A stretch of 64,000 bases of DNA from Stentor roeselii (Eukaryota > Ciliophora > Heterotrichea > Heterotrichida > Stentoridae). Below the pieces are notes generated by a model. It was not told the DNA's origin, made no database searches, and saw only the letters and a list, made by a program, of their open reading frames with translations. The stretch's first letter is position 1; every line of letters begins with the position of its first letter. The position numbers were made by a program, and so were the translations under genes. Of the stretch, positions 31,895-40,166 are shown piece by piece. The stretch is from contig RSEH01000001.1 of assembly GCA_006503475.1 (NCBI GenBank), positions 1 to 64,000 of the forward strand, read 5' to 3'.

Positions 31895-33058
31895 TAATTT
31901 TAGTAATGAACGATTTTCATTGCTTTCTAATAATTTTAGAATTTGGTTGGGTTATTTTCCTTCTTTACTGTATTATAAAAAAAATTGTTCTTCTCTAATT
32001 GGAAAGTAAAGCTCGGGAAATGAATTTGAAATGTATTGAATATTAAGGAAATAGTTTAAATTATGGCTTTTTAAACTTTTAATATATCGATAATGAATTT
32101 ATCTTAAAATCCTTTATTAGATTCAAGTTTTATTTAGATTATATATGAAAGAGAGAAATAAATTACTGTTGGCTATGAATTTTCATGAGTCTCTATATTT
32201 TTCCTAATAATTTAATTTTATGTTGTATCATAAAACATCAATAAATTTTCTCTTATAAGTATCATAATTAAAAATAGTTCTAATGAAAAATTTCTCTTCA
32301 TATTTCCAATCTTTGCATTTAATTATTCATTTCTGTTAAAAATAATGAATCAGTTTTCACAACTCAAAGTTATTTAAGCATATTTTACTTTAAAAAAAAA
32401 ATTTCCTAAGCTATTAAAAATAGAATATTTACATTTTAATTAATCTAAGATACTAATTTTTCGAATTGATATATTTTGGATCGATATAAATATTTCAATC
32501 ATATGCATAAAAATATCCCTCCAAATAATCTAAATATCAATGAATCTTTAAAAATCTCCACTTATTGATAAAGATGAGTCAAATATCTTATATGAAAAGC
32601 ATAAGATATGCACATCCAATATCTCGAAAGTTTTTCGAGAGCAAAATTTTGTTTGTGAATTGATCATCTTAGTAGCAAGATTACAAAAGGCCATAAGAGA
32701 CTTTATTAACTAATAGTTCAAAAGGTTTAATAAAATAAGGAAGTATTATATCGATCTTATTACGCCCGATTGAAACATCAGTAAATTTTAAACATAAGAA
32801 ATCAAAACATCATAATACTTATCTTCTTAAAGAATCCTGTGTTTAAGGTATAGTCACTGTGTTAAAATTTGAACCATTTGTTCATATTATTAAATAATCA
32901 AACCACAAAAATTTCATTCTCATGGTTAATTTCTTTTACCTAAAATAAATCCAGAGGAAATGATTATAAAAGTGAGTCATTTCCTCATCTGATTAATTTC
33001 AGAAATTGTACTAAAATTAATTTAGGATTAATAACTTAAGATAACAACCTATTATTGA
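31895..33058. other. 1.16-kb AT-rich spacer with a stem-rich element
   Basis: Non-coding and very AT-rich, between the start of the CLC gene and the stop of the F-box-like gene. No open frame with coding character was seen. It contains a cluster of nested inverted repeats at 32571-32670. Confidence 0.55.
32571..32670. other. nested inverted-repeat element, possible structured RNA
   Basis: An outer stem pairs AAGATGA-G-TCAA (32571-32582) with TTGATCATCTT (32660-32670): 11 pairs with one bulged G. Inside sit a 9-bp hairpin (ATATCTTAT with ATAAGATAT, 32583-32609), an 8-bp hairpin (TCTCGAAA with TTTCGAGA, loop GTT, 32622-32640) and the palindrome CAAAATTTTG (32642-32651). The order resembles a multibranch RNA. 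No known RNA family was recognised, and AT-rich DNA produces such stems by chance. Confidence 0.3.
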
Positions 33059-33649
33059 TTAAGAACTTTTTAGATAAATTTCTCTCCAATTAAGATTCTT
33101 TAAATTGAAATTGCAATTTCCATATTTCGCATAATAAAGATCTCTCCACAAATTCTGGTAATCACAGCATCTCTTATAATCCCAGCAAGTAACCATAAGA
33201 TTAGACAAAGACCGAACATCTAAAAACACAAAAATTTGCGCAAGTAAAACTTTCGGCAACTTCTCAAACACAAAAATTTGCTTCTGAAACAATCTCCTCA
33301 GTATAAAAAAAAGTCTTTTTACCATACTCTGATTAACATACTTGCGAAAAGGGCAAGATTGCGAGACTTTATAAACTTTTCTTCCAAAAGGTTGAATAAA
33401 ATGATCAACCTTAAGATAAACCTGCGAATCCCCCAAAGAAACCACAGCAAAATCTTTAATATAAAACAAAACAACTTCTTTTTTTTCCTCCCCTAAAAAA
33501 ATTCCAAGTTTCAAGAAATCATCTCCATCCTCATCAACCTGAACCTGAGTGATTTTTCCAACTAAATAAAAAACAAGTGCATCAAAAATCTCGAATTGAT
33601 TCCTGACTTCTTTCCCTTCAAACAAGTCCAAAGGAAGATCCAGCTCCAT
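33059..33649 (-). CDS. F-box-like protein
   Basis: The protein has 196 residues. The C-terminal third reads as an F-box: LPKVLLAQIFVFLDVRSLSN, then CWDYKRCCDYQNLWRDLYY (about residues 133-180). F-boxes bind Skp1 in SCF ubiquitin ligases. The N-terminal 120 residues are a beta-rich stretch of unknown type (LVGKITQVQVDEDGDDFLKL). The F-box lying C-terminal with no repeat domain after it is uncommon. The start is in AATATAAATG. It lies 31 bp after the stop of the pseudokinase gene on the same strand. Confidence 0.65.
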   Translation of the reverse strand: MELDLPLDLFEGKEVRNQFEIFDALVFYLVGKITQVQVDEDGDDFLKLGIFLGEEKKEVVLFYIKDFAVVSLGDSQVYLKVDHFIQPFGRKVYKVSQSCPFRKYVNQSMVKRLFFILRRLFQKQIFVFEKLPKVLLAQIFVFLDVRSLSNLMVTCWDYKRCCDYQNLWRDLYYAKYGNCNFNLKNLNWREIYLKSS

Positions 33650-33680
33650 TTATATTGACTAATCTATTACCTTAAGTAAT

Positions 33681-34724
33681 CTAGTTGCTAGTCCAACTCT
33701 CCATAGTTGCCAAAACCAAAGACTTTTCAATCTTGGAGACTTGATGAATACCAGCTGACTCCAACTCATTACTAAAATCCCAACTTTCCAACAAACTACT
33801 GGAAGCCTCTTCAGAGATCTTCTCGATTTCGTTCAGTTCTTTGCTGAAGTCCTTTGCAAAGAAACTGGGACATGAAGTATTCCAATTATAAAGTGAAACT
33901 TCTCGCAAAGTCGGCTGTTTTCTTCGACTTTTCATCATTTTTTTAATGAATTTCAAGTCTTGTGGGTCGATTTTCAGCTGTTCAAGTCTAATAAAAGCCT
34001 CTTCTAAGCTAAAAAAGCTAACAGGAGCAATAAAAAGTTTAATCAGAACAAGTCCAAAAGTGAAAACCTCAGGGTTTACAGTAGTTTCCCCTTCCTGCAA
34101 GAAATTCCCTGATTCCTTAAAAAAAACCGCTGAAACCGCGATTTTCAAAGAGTTTTTAATCAAAAACACGTCAGTTTCAGCAAGGTGCTTTGCAGGTATT
34201 CCGAGTTTCTGCAGGTGCATCAGTGCTTTCAAGATCTGAGTGGCAAAAGTCAGAGCAGGTCCGAAAGGAATCCTGTTGTTTTTCAGCACATCTTTCAAAG
34301 TCTTCTGGCCTGATACTTCTGTGAAAACTTGAAAAGATCCTTCTGTTCTTAACACCTTGAAGACTCGGACAATGTTTTCATGAGGAAAATTTAAAAGCTT
34401 TTCGCAGCTGATTTCAAGGTTTTCGTAGTCAGATTGGTAAAAACTGCTTTTTTTGAATAAAATAAGCTCTTGTTGGCCTTGTGAAGGGCTATGAATGCAT
34501 GAATAACGACTGAAAAAAGGATCTGAAGTGATTTCGTGGGTCACAGTGTAAAAATTATTCGGGTCGTTTTGAGGATCTGGGAAAATTTTCAGGTTTTCCA
34601 GTTTTTGCAAAAGCAAAGAACTCCGACTCGCTTTTTTGTAACTTGCTGAATGGTCTTGCATTGGGAGAGGCTCCAGGGTGATCTGCTCCTCGATGGAGCA
34701 GTTTATGTTTTGACAGCATCCCAT
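33681..34724 (-). CDS. putatively acylated pseudokinase
   Basis: The protein has 347 residues and begins MGCCQN, a candidate for N-myristoylation at Gly2 and palmitoylation at Cys3/Cys4. A kinase-like fold spans about residues 60-270: SCEKLLNFPHENIVRVFKVL resembles the alphaC-beta4 region, and VFTFGLVLIKLF resembles helix F. The catalytic loop position reads IPAKHLAETDVFLIKNSLKI instead of HRDLKxxN, and no DFG is present. No glycine-rich loop is apparent. This points to a membrane-tethered pseudokinase or scaffold. The C-terminal 70 residues are Ser/Glu-rich. It diverges from the RCC1 gene, with 171 bp between starts. Confidence 0.75.
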   Translation of the reverse strand: MGCCQNINCSIEEQITLEPLPMQDHSASYKKASRSSLLLQKLENLKIFPDPQNDPNNFYTVTHEITSDPFFSRYSCIHSPSQGQQELILFKKSSFYQSDYENLEISCEKLLNFPHENIVRVFKVLRTEGSFQVFTEVSGQKTLKDVLKNNRIPFGPALTFATQILKALMHLQKLGIPAKHLAETDVFLIKNSLKIAVSAVFFKESGNFLQEGETTVNPEVFTFGLVLIKLFIAPVSFFSLEEAFIRLEQLKIDPQDLKFIKKMMKSRRKQPTLREVSLYNWNTSCPSFFAKDFSKELNEIEKISEEASSSLLESWDFSNELESAGIHQVSKIEKSLVLATMESWTSN

Positions 34725-34895
34725 ATTTATTTGAAAGGTTTATCGACAGAACACTTAAATTGAGCAGAAATTCCAAAAATCACTCTTTTTTCATATCAGA
34801 AAATTTTCTCTTATCGAAAAAAAATCATCTTTAAAAAACATCAGAAAAGAACAACCTAAGAATTCTTTCAATTTAAAAAATGGTCGTTAATAATC

Positions 34896-36689
34896 ATGAA
34901 AAAGTTCTCAGAAATCATCGGCTGGGGCAACAACCACTTCGGCCAACTAGGTCTTTCAGAGACTTCTCATTCACAAGAGTCAATTCCGAGGATCTACACT
35001 TTCCAAATCGAAATTTCATCTCTTTCCTGCGGAAATTCTCACACCTTAATATTATCCTCAGCAGGTTACGTTTATTCTTTCGGCAACAACGAAGAAGGCC
35101 AGCTAGGTCTCGGAGACTCGATTTCAGCAGAGCAGATTTCAAGTCCAAGTCTAATAAAAACGATTTCAAAGGTCTCAAAGATCAGCTGCGGTGGTTGGCA
35201 TTCAATGGCCCTGTCAATATCAGGAGAACTCTACACCTGGGGCGACGGGTCTTCAGGCTGTCTGGGGTCCGGGCAGTTCGTGAGTCATTCAGAGCCTTTT
35301 AAAGTGCCTCTTCCTTATTCTTCAGCTTGCATTCAGATCTCAGCCGGTTCTGCACATTCAGCTGCTGTTTTAACTGACGGGTTCAAAGCAAGTCTTTTCA
35401 CATGCGGAGAAGGCAGAAAAGGACAACTGGGCTCGGGGAGACAGGCAAGAGAGCCTTGCTTTGGAAAGGTCTTCGACAACGTCCTGGCAGTGGCCTGCGG
35501 TTACGACCATACAGCGCTCATCACGCAGAATTACAAGCTGTGGGTCTGTGGAAGTAATGAAAATGGACAAATCGGCCTCACTGCTCAGATCAGTCCTTCT
35601 TTTGTTAGACTTGAAAGTGATGACGTCATCAAAGTCTCTTGCAGCAACTTAACAGCTTGTATTACTTCAACGGGAAAACTTCTTATTGCTGCTTCTTTCA
35701 CACGTGGGTTAACTTGTGTTAAAAGTAATTTGGTTGTTGCTGATCTTGCAGCGGGGAATAACTTCTGCATACTTGTCGACTCGAATAGATGTCTTCATCT
35801 TTGGGAAGCTGGAAAGGTCAAGTGCTTTAAAAACTTGACTGAAAAAAATGTTGAAAAAGTCGCTGCTGGTCCGGATTTTTTTTTGGCTATTGCGAAAAAA
35901 AATGAAAAAAAGGGGAAAAAAAATAGGAACTTTTCGATGACCTTTGAAAGACCTGCGACTTGTCGATACTCGCAAAGGGAATTTTTTCCGAAAGAAAATT
36001 CTTTTCGGCCTTTTTTGGATGAGGGAAAAGTTGTCAATGGATATGAAAAAAATCCTGATATCCCTGAAAGGACTGGACATGTTGAAAGACTTGATAGTGA
36101 AAAACATGAACTCCGAGAACTTGTAGAAAACCTTCAGAAAGACCTGGAAAAACTCAGGACTGAAAGCAGGATATTTAAACAAAATAAAGAAAAAGAACTC
36201 AATGACTTAAAAAACTTGCTGGAAAACTCAGAAGCCGAAAATCGACTTCTAAGAGAAGAAAGCACAGAAATGAAAAATTCTTTCATTGAAAATGAAAAAC
36301 TAAGAATTAACCTCAGGTCCTTAACCAAAGAAAACCAAGAACTAATCCATTTAACTTTAAAACTCGAAACTGAGTTCAACTCTCTTCATTCCGTAAAAAA
36401 CGACGCACTTCAAAACCTTGAAAGACTTGAAAGTGAAAACGATGAACTTAAAATAAAAGTCTCTGAACTAACAAAGGCAAATCACGACCTGGTGAAAGAA
36501 ATCGAAGAAGACATCAACAGCCAAGTCAGAAGTTACAAAAAGAAGACCATGGGAATTCTCAATGGTTCGACAGTGACTCCGCTAAGCGAAACGCTTCTGA
36601 CACGGCAACTGACTCCTCAAAAAGAAAACCTTAAAACCAAACTAGCAGCTCTTCAGTCGAACCGTGTAAGATTTGATGTAAATTACTAG
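34896..36689 (+). CDS. RCC1-repeat protein with C-terminal coiled coil
   Basis: The protein has 597 residues. Residues 1 to about 330 hold RCC1-type blades: GWGNNHFGQLGL, SFGNNEEGQLGLGD, TWGDGSSGCLGSG, TCGEGRKGQLGSG and VCGSNENGQIGL. A Lys/Arg-rich linker follows, then a long coiled coil (about 390-560). RCC1 propellers act as nucleotide exchange factors or protein docks; without other domains the partner cannot be named. RCC1-coiled-coil proteins are common in ciliates. It is followed after 38 bp by a same-strand gene of unknown function. Confidence 0.88.
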   Translation: MKKFSEIIGWGNNHFGQLGLSETSHSQESIPRIYTFQIEISSLSCGNSHTLILSSAGYVYSFGNNEEGQLGLGDSISAEQISSPSLIKTISKVSKISCGGWHSMALSISGELYTWGDGSSGCLGSGQFVSHSEPFKVPLPYSSACIQISAGSAHSAAVLTDGFKASLFTCGEGRKGQLGSGRQAREPCFGKVFDNVLAVACGYDHTALITQNYKLWVCGSNENGQIGLTAQISPSFVRLESDDVIKVSCSNLTACITSTGKLLIAASFTRGLTCVKSNLVVADLAAGNNFCILVDSNRCLHLWEAGKVKCFKNLTEKNVEKVAAGPDFFLAIAKKNEKKGKKNRNFSMTFERPATCRYSQREFFPKENSFRPFLDEGKVVNGYEKNPDIPERTGHVERLDSEKHELRELVENLQKDLEKLRTESRIFKQNKEKELNDLKNLLENSEAENRLLREESTEMKNSFIENEKLRINLRSLTKENQELIHLTLKLETEFNSLHSVKNDALQNLERLESENDELKIKVSELTKANHDLVKEIEEDINSQVRSYKKKTMGILNGSTVTPLSETLLTRQLTPQKENLKTKLAALQSNRVRFDVNY

Positions 36690-36727
36690 CATTATTAATA
36701 TTCCAATATAATTTAAATATAAATTTA

Positions 36728-37270
36728 ATGAAAAGATCAACTTCTTACTTCGAGCGTAACACCCAAAAACACACGAAAAGAGCGATCACTTTCAATGAAA
36801 TCAACGTCGAAAGAACTGTTCAACTTTCATCTTCTCTTTCGCCGACATCAAAAAAGTTATTCGAAACGGTGAAGTCCGATCATAACCTGATAGTTTCTCC
36901 AGCTTATATAAAAAAACCAGCCAATTCAATCATCAGTAAAATTTTCACTTCTGACTTCTGGACACCCACGATGAAACTTCAGTACAAAAAATTGTCTGAA
37001 GGGAAATTGACTCAAAGTCCAGGTGGAAAAAAAGCCAGAAGTCCAGTTCTTTGCATTCCTCTTCTTGAAGAAAAGTTTAAAAGAACCTTCGACGATTATC
37101 CTAAAAGTGACGCAAGAAATTACACGAAAGTGGAAAATCTTGATAAAATCATCCAAGAGTGCAGAGCTGCCCGAAACACTAATCTTCGACTTGGCAAGGA
37201 CCTTCACTTGAAGCGAGAAACAATGAGAAAAGAGTTCATGAGTGTAAAAAAGTCAATAAAACTTTACTAA
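36728..37270 (+). CDS. hypothetical basic protein
   Basis: The protein has 180 residues, basic and Ser/Thr-rich. No family was recognised. The N-terminal part is probably disordered; the C-terminus (LDKIIQECRAARNTNLRLGK onward) is predicted helical. It follows the RCC1 gene by 38 bp on the same strand. An intact frame of matching composition, closed 48 bp before the convergent small MGC gene, supports it as real. Confidence 0.7.
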   Translation: MKRSTSYFERNTQKHTKRAITFNEINVERTVQLSSSLSPTSKKLFETVKSDHNLIVSPAYIKKPANSIISKIFTSDFWTPTMKLQYKKLSEGKLTQSPGGKKARSPVLCIPLLEEKFKRTFDDYPKSDARNYTKVENLDKIIQECRAARNTNLRLGKDLHLKRETMRKEFMSVKKSIKLY

Positions 37271-37318
37271 GAGTATGAAGTAAAAGAACATTAATAAACA
37301 GTTTAAATCTCTGCATGA

Positions 37319-37477
37319 TTAAGTCCTTGATATTCTCTGCTGATAAAGTTGGTTTTTTCTTAAGTCCAGCAGAGGAACAGTCCTGAAGAGTCTTGAGTTA
37401 TCTGCGGCTTTTAAGTAACTTGGCACTTTAGATGATAAATCTTCTTGTTTGATAGAATGAGGAATTCCGCAGCCCAT
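37319..37477 (-). CDS. 52-residue small protein with N-terminal MGC acylation motif
   Basis: A short frame starting MGCGIPHSIKQEDLSSK and ending LYQQRISRT. The MGC start is a candidate for Gly2 myristoylation and Cys3 palmitoylation, as in the CDPK (56032) and pseudokinase (33681) of this window. The ATG lies in TAGTAAATATG, the start context used by neighbours. It starts 25 bp after the stop of the gene at 37503 and fills an otherwise empty gap. No homologue was recognised. It is the last member of a five-gene minus-strand run. Confidence 0.55.
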   Translation of the reverse strand: MGCGIPHSIKQEDLSSKVPSYLKAADNSRLFRTVPLLDLRKNQLYQQRISRT

Positions 37478-37502
37478 ATTTACTAGTCTTACTTAGCTCT
37501 AG

Positions 37503-37724
37503 TTACTTGTCTTTTCCAACCAGCAGTGGGACTGTTGAGTAAGTCGTCGGCCCTTCAATGCCCCACAAGGCTCCTAGTCCTATAGAAAGAACCACCAAAA
37601 GCATGAGAACTATCAAAATCCCTGACAATGCTGATGGATTTATTGGAAGTTGATGCTTTTCATCTGTTGTCGAGTTGCTTCCTAAGCAGGCCAAGAGCAT
37701 CAGGCAGAACACCAGAGTTTTCAT
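37503..37724 (-). CDS. small type I membrane protein, perhaps V-ATPase Ac45/Voa1-tail-like
   Basis: The protein has 73 residues: a signal peptide (about 1-15), a short lumenal stretch, one membrane segment (SGILIVLMLLVVLSIGLGAL) and a short tail GPTTYSTVPLLVGKDK. The membrane-tail pattern resembles the C-terminal end of V-ATPase accessory subunits of the Ac45/Voa1 type, but without their large lumenal domain. This comparison is from memory and weak. The start is in TTAATAAATATG. It is 15 bp downstream of the EF-hand gene. Confidence 0.6.
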   Translation of the reverse strand: MKTLVFCLMLLACLGSNSTTDEKHQLPINPSALSGILIVLMLLVVLSIGLGALWGIEGPTTYSTVPLLVGKDK

Positions 37725-37739
37725 ATTTATTAATCAAGA

Positions 37740-38069
37740 TTATTCATTAATCTCGTATTGCACCCAAGCTCCTCTACTCTTCAAGTTCTCCAACTCTTCA
37801 TTCAAGTCTTCATTCGTGTAACCACTTTTCTTCACTCTTCCCCAGAATATCAGCCATTCTTCTAATGATATCTCTTGATTACCGTCTTTATCTACTGTTT
37901 CAAAGAAAGATCTTGCGTTTATTTTAGCGAAATTATTGCGCCACCAGTTTTGAGCTTCAGATAAGTTGATGGTCAAATCGTGATTCAAGTCCATCATTCT
38001 AAATATCTCTTCGGCTAAGGCCTTGTTAGGTTCAGATAAAGGAGAGCCAGGTTCTGAGTTATTTTCCAT
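37740..38069 (-). CDS. small EF-hand calcium-binding protein
   Basis: The protein has 109 residues with two EF-hand loops: DLNHDLTINLSE (residues about 27-38) and DKDGNQEISLEE (about 64-75), the second canonical and the first with weaker ligands. No signal peptide or membrane segment. Its ATG lies inside the end of the NAD synthetase gene: the two coding regions overlap by 11 bp in different frames. The next Met is at residue 25, inside the first EF-hand, so the overlap cannot be avoided without damaging the domain. It is probably a small calcium sensor. Confidence 0.85.
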   Translation of the reverse strand: MENNSEPGSPLSEPNKALAEEIFRMMDLNHDLTINLSEAQNWWRNNFAKINARSFFETVDKDGNQEISLEEWLIFWGRVKKSGYTNEDLNEELENLKSRGAWVQYEINE

Positions 38070-40161
38070 TTATTCTATTCAATAATTCGTCCATTTTGCG
38101 GTATTGGAAGTCCCAGGAATAATTATAAAGAAAAGGTCGAGTGTCGAAACGATTATCATCTGCGGAGTACCCTTCAACGTGGACTGAAGGAGTAACGACA
38201 GTCATTTTGTGGCGGTTTCTTCCGTGAAGTTGGTAAAATCTTTTTACCTTTGTGCAAATTGTTGAGGCTGGCATGTCCCAGTTACTTAGAAGTGACTTGA
38301 ATGAAAAGTAAGGACCTAAATGGTGGATTCGTCGAAGTCTACCAAGTTCTGACATTTCAGGGTAGGTTAGGCCTAAGTCTTCTTCGTCTGTTTGGAGAAT
38401 TTTGCCTTCGGATAAGGGTTTTAACTCTGCTGAAGGAGCTGCTAAGGCTATGTCTTTTAGACCTGAGTAGCTGAAGTTCTCGCATGCCCATAGCATGAAG
38501 GATTTTAAGTCGACTTTAGAGATTCCGCCGATTAGGTTGATATCTGCACTGGAACAGTCGTATTTTGTCATATATCCAGTCAATCCTTCCTCAAGATTTC
38601 CACTAGCCAAGACCAACAACTTTCCATTTTTTCCATACCCAGAAGGTAGTAGCTGCCCTAAAAGATAACTCATAACCATCCTACTCCTTGCCTGGATATT
38701 CTGCAATGCGATATCTTCGGCCCAAGAGCCTCCATCTTCCAAATACTTAGGTGTAGGGCATCCTGAAATATCTAAAAATCTTTCTTTCAGCTCTTGAGTG
38801 ATCCTGTCCATTGAGATCTCTAAATGCTTGGATCCGACTTCTTCAGCAATTTTTTTTGCTCTTGATCTTGTTTCTTGACTGGAATTCACAGTTGAAAGAT
38901 AAGCTGTGTGCATAATTTCATTGACCAGGTCTTTATCGTCTTTTGGAATGCGTCCGATAATTCTTATTAAGTCTTTTCTTGTAACGTCTTGGTTATAACC
39001 TTCTGTTTCTAACGATTTCATCACTAGTTTGCACATGATTCCTACGAATGCGAGGGTTGAGGCAGAGTCGGCACCTCCTGATAATGGTAAAAAAAAACCT
39101 GGCTTTCCGGATCTTCGAAGGTAGTCCCATAACCAACAAGCAGGTCCATAGCTAAATTCTTTCTCCTTTTCAAACAAATATTTCGGCACTTCCTCACTAA
39201 CTCTAACATTCCGAGATGTAAGTTTAAACCCATGAACTAAAATATCCACAAAAACATCATCTTGTCTCTTCCCCTCATTCATTTCCAAAACACAACAAGG
39301 TGTCCTATAAGATTCAATAACATCCAAATCAACACAAGCCGAAACAACTTCAACATCTTTAATAATAAACTGTTCAGTCCTAGCAACAACCTTTCCATTA
39401 ATCATAACAAAAGAAGACCCATCAAAATAAAGCCTTGTCCCATCACATCCACAATGATTAGAATACATATAAACCCCTCCTGATTTCAAAGTAATCGACC
39501 TCACAATCCTTTCTCTACTTTCCTGTTTCCCCGGCTGGTAATGAGATCCAGAGATATTCAAAACAATATGAACACCCTGCTTATAAAGCGCAGCAGAGGA
39601 CGTAACAGGAGCCCAGAGTTCTTCACAACATTCAGAGCCAATTAAAAACCCGTCTTCTGACCTTAAAATCGCATTTCCAAACAAAGCAGTTTTCTGACCA
39701 GTGACTTCAAAAATACTCTCAGGAAGTAAAAAGTCAACTAGCTGGTTACTCAAGTTCCAAGGAGTGAACCACCGAGACTCTCTGTAAATCCCGTCATCTG
39801 CTAAAATGAGTTTCGGTTTAATAAGAACTATTTTCCCTCCAAAGCAAAAAACTCCACAATTATAAATCTTGCTGTTGAATGTCAAACACATGCCAAAAAG
39901 ACAAAGAATTTGGGAATAAGGCTCTTCTGAAGTGAACCGAAGCAGCCTACTAAGAACTTTCCAAGACTCATGAATGGTTTCAAGTTCAAAGAAATGATCT
40001 TCACAGCCATATCCTGAAATTTCCAATTCAGGTCCAATCCTGATTTTCGCCTTATGAAAAAGACTAGCTTCTTTAATAGACTGTTCAATTCTTGAGTAAT
40101 TCCCTTCGAAATCCATAGCCCAAGAGTTAAGAGTCGCGACGGCCAAGACAGTATTTTTCAT
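38059..40161 (-). CDS. NADSYN1: glutamine-dependent NAD+ synthetase
   Basis: The protein has 700 residues, the usual length for the eukaryotic enzyme. The N-terminal nitrilase-type glutaminase has all three triad positions: Glu in GPELEISGYG, Lys in LIKPKLILADDGIYRESRW, Cys in IGSECCEELWAP. The synthetase half has the PP-loop LPLSGGADSAST. It makes NAD+ from nicotinic acid adenine dinucleotide, ATP and glutamine, in the cytosol. The ATG directly follows the stop codon of the CLEC16A-like gene (CTATAAATG contains both). The last 11 bp overlap the start of the EF-hand gene. Confidence 0.96.
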   Translation of the reverse strand: MKNTVLAVATLNSWAMDFEGNYSRIEQSIKEASLFHKAKIRIGPELEISGYGCEDHFFELETIHESWKVLSRLLRFTSEEPYSQILCLFGMCLTFNSKIYNCGVFCFGGKIVLIKPKLILADDGIYRESRWFTPWNLSNQLVDFLLPESIFEVTGQKTALFGNAILRSEDGFLIGSECCEELWAPVTSSAALYKQGVHIVLNISGSHYQPGKQESRERIVRSITLKSGGVYMYSNHCGCDGTRLYFDGSSFVMINGKVVARTEQFIIKDVEVVSACVDLDVIESYRTPCCVLEMNEGKRQDDVFVDILVHGFKLTSRNVRVSEEVPKYLFEKEKEFSYGPACWLWDYLRRSGKPGFFLPLSGGADSASTLAFVGIMCKLVMKSLETEGYNQDVTRKDLIRIIGRIPKDDKDLVNEIMHTAYLSTVNSSQETRSRAKKIAEEVGSKHLEISMDRITQELKERFLDISGCPTPKYLEDGGSWAEDIALQNIQARSRMVMSYLLGQLLPSGYGKNGKLLVLASGNLEEGLTGYMTKYDCSSADINLIGGISKVDLKSFMLWACENFSYSGLKDIALAAPSAELKPLSEGKILQTDEEDLGLTYPEMSELGRLRRIHHLGPYFSFKSLLSNWDMPASTICTKVKRFYQLHGRNRHKMTVVTPSVHVEGYSADDNRFDTRPFLYNYSWDFQYRKMDELLNRINGK

Positions 40162-40166
40162 TTATA
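40159..40166 (-). promoter_or_regulatory. TATAAATG start motif containing upstream gene's stop codon
   Basis: On the minus strand TATAAATG holds the TAA stop of the CLEC16A-like gene and the ATG of NAD synthetase with no base between. Any promoter for the synthetase must lie in the upstream coding region, unless both share one transcript. Confidence 0.55.
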
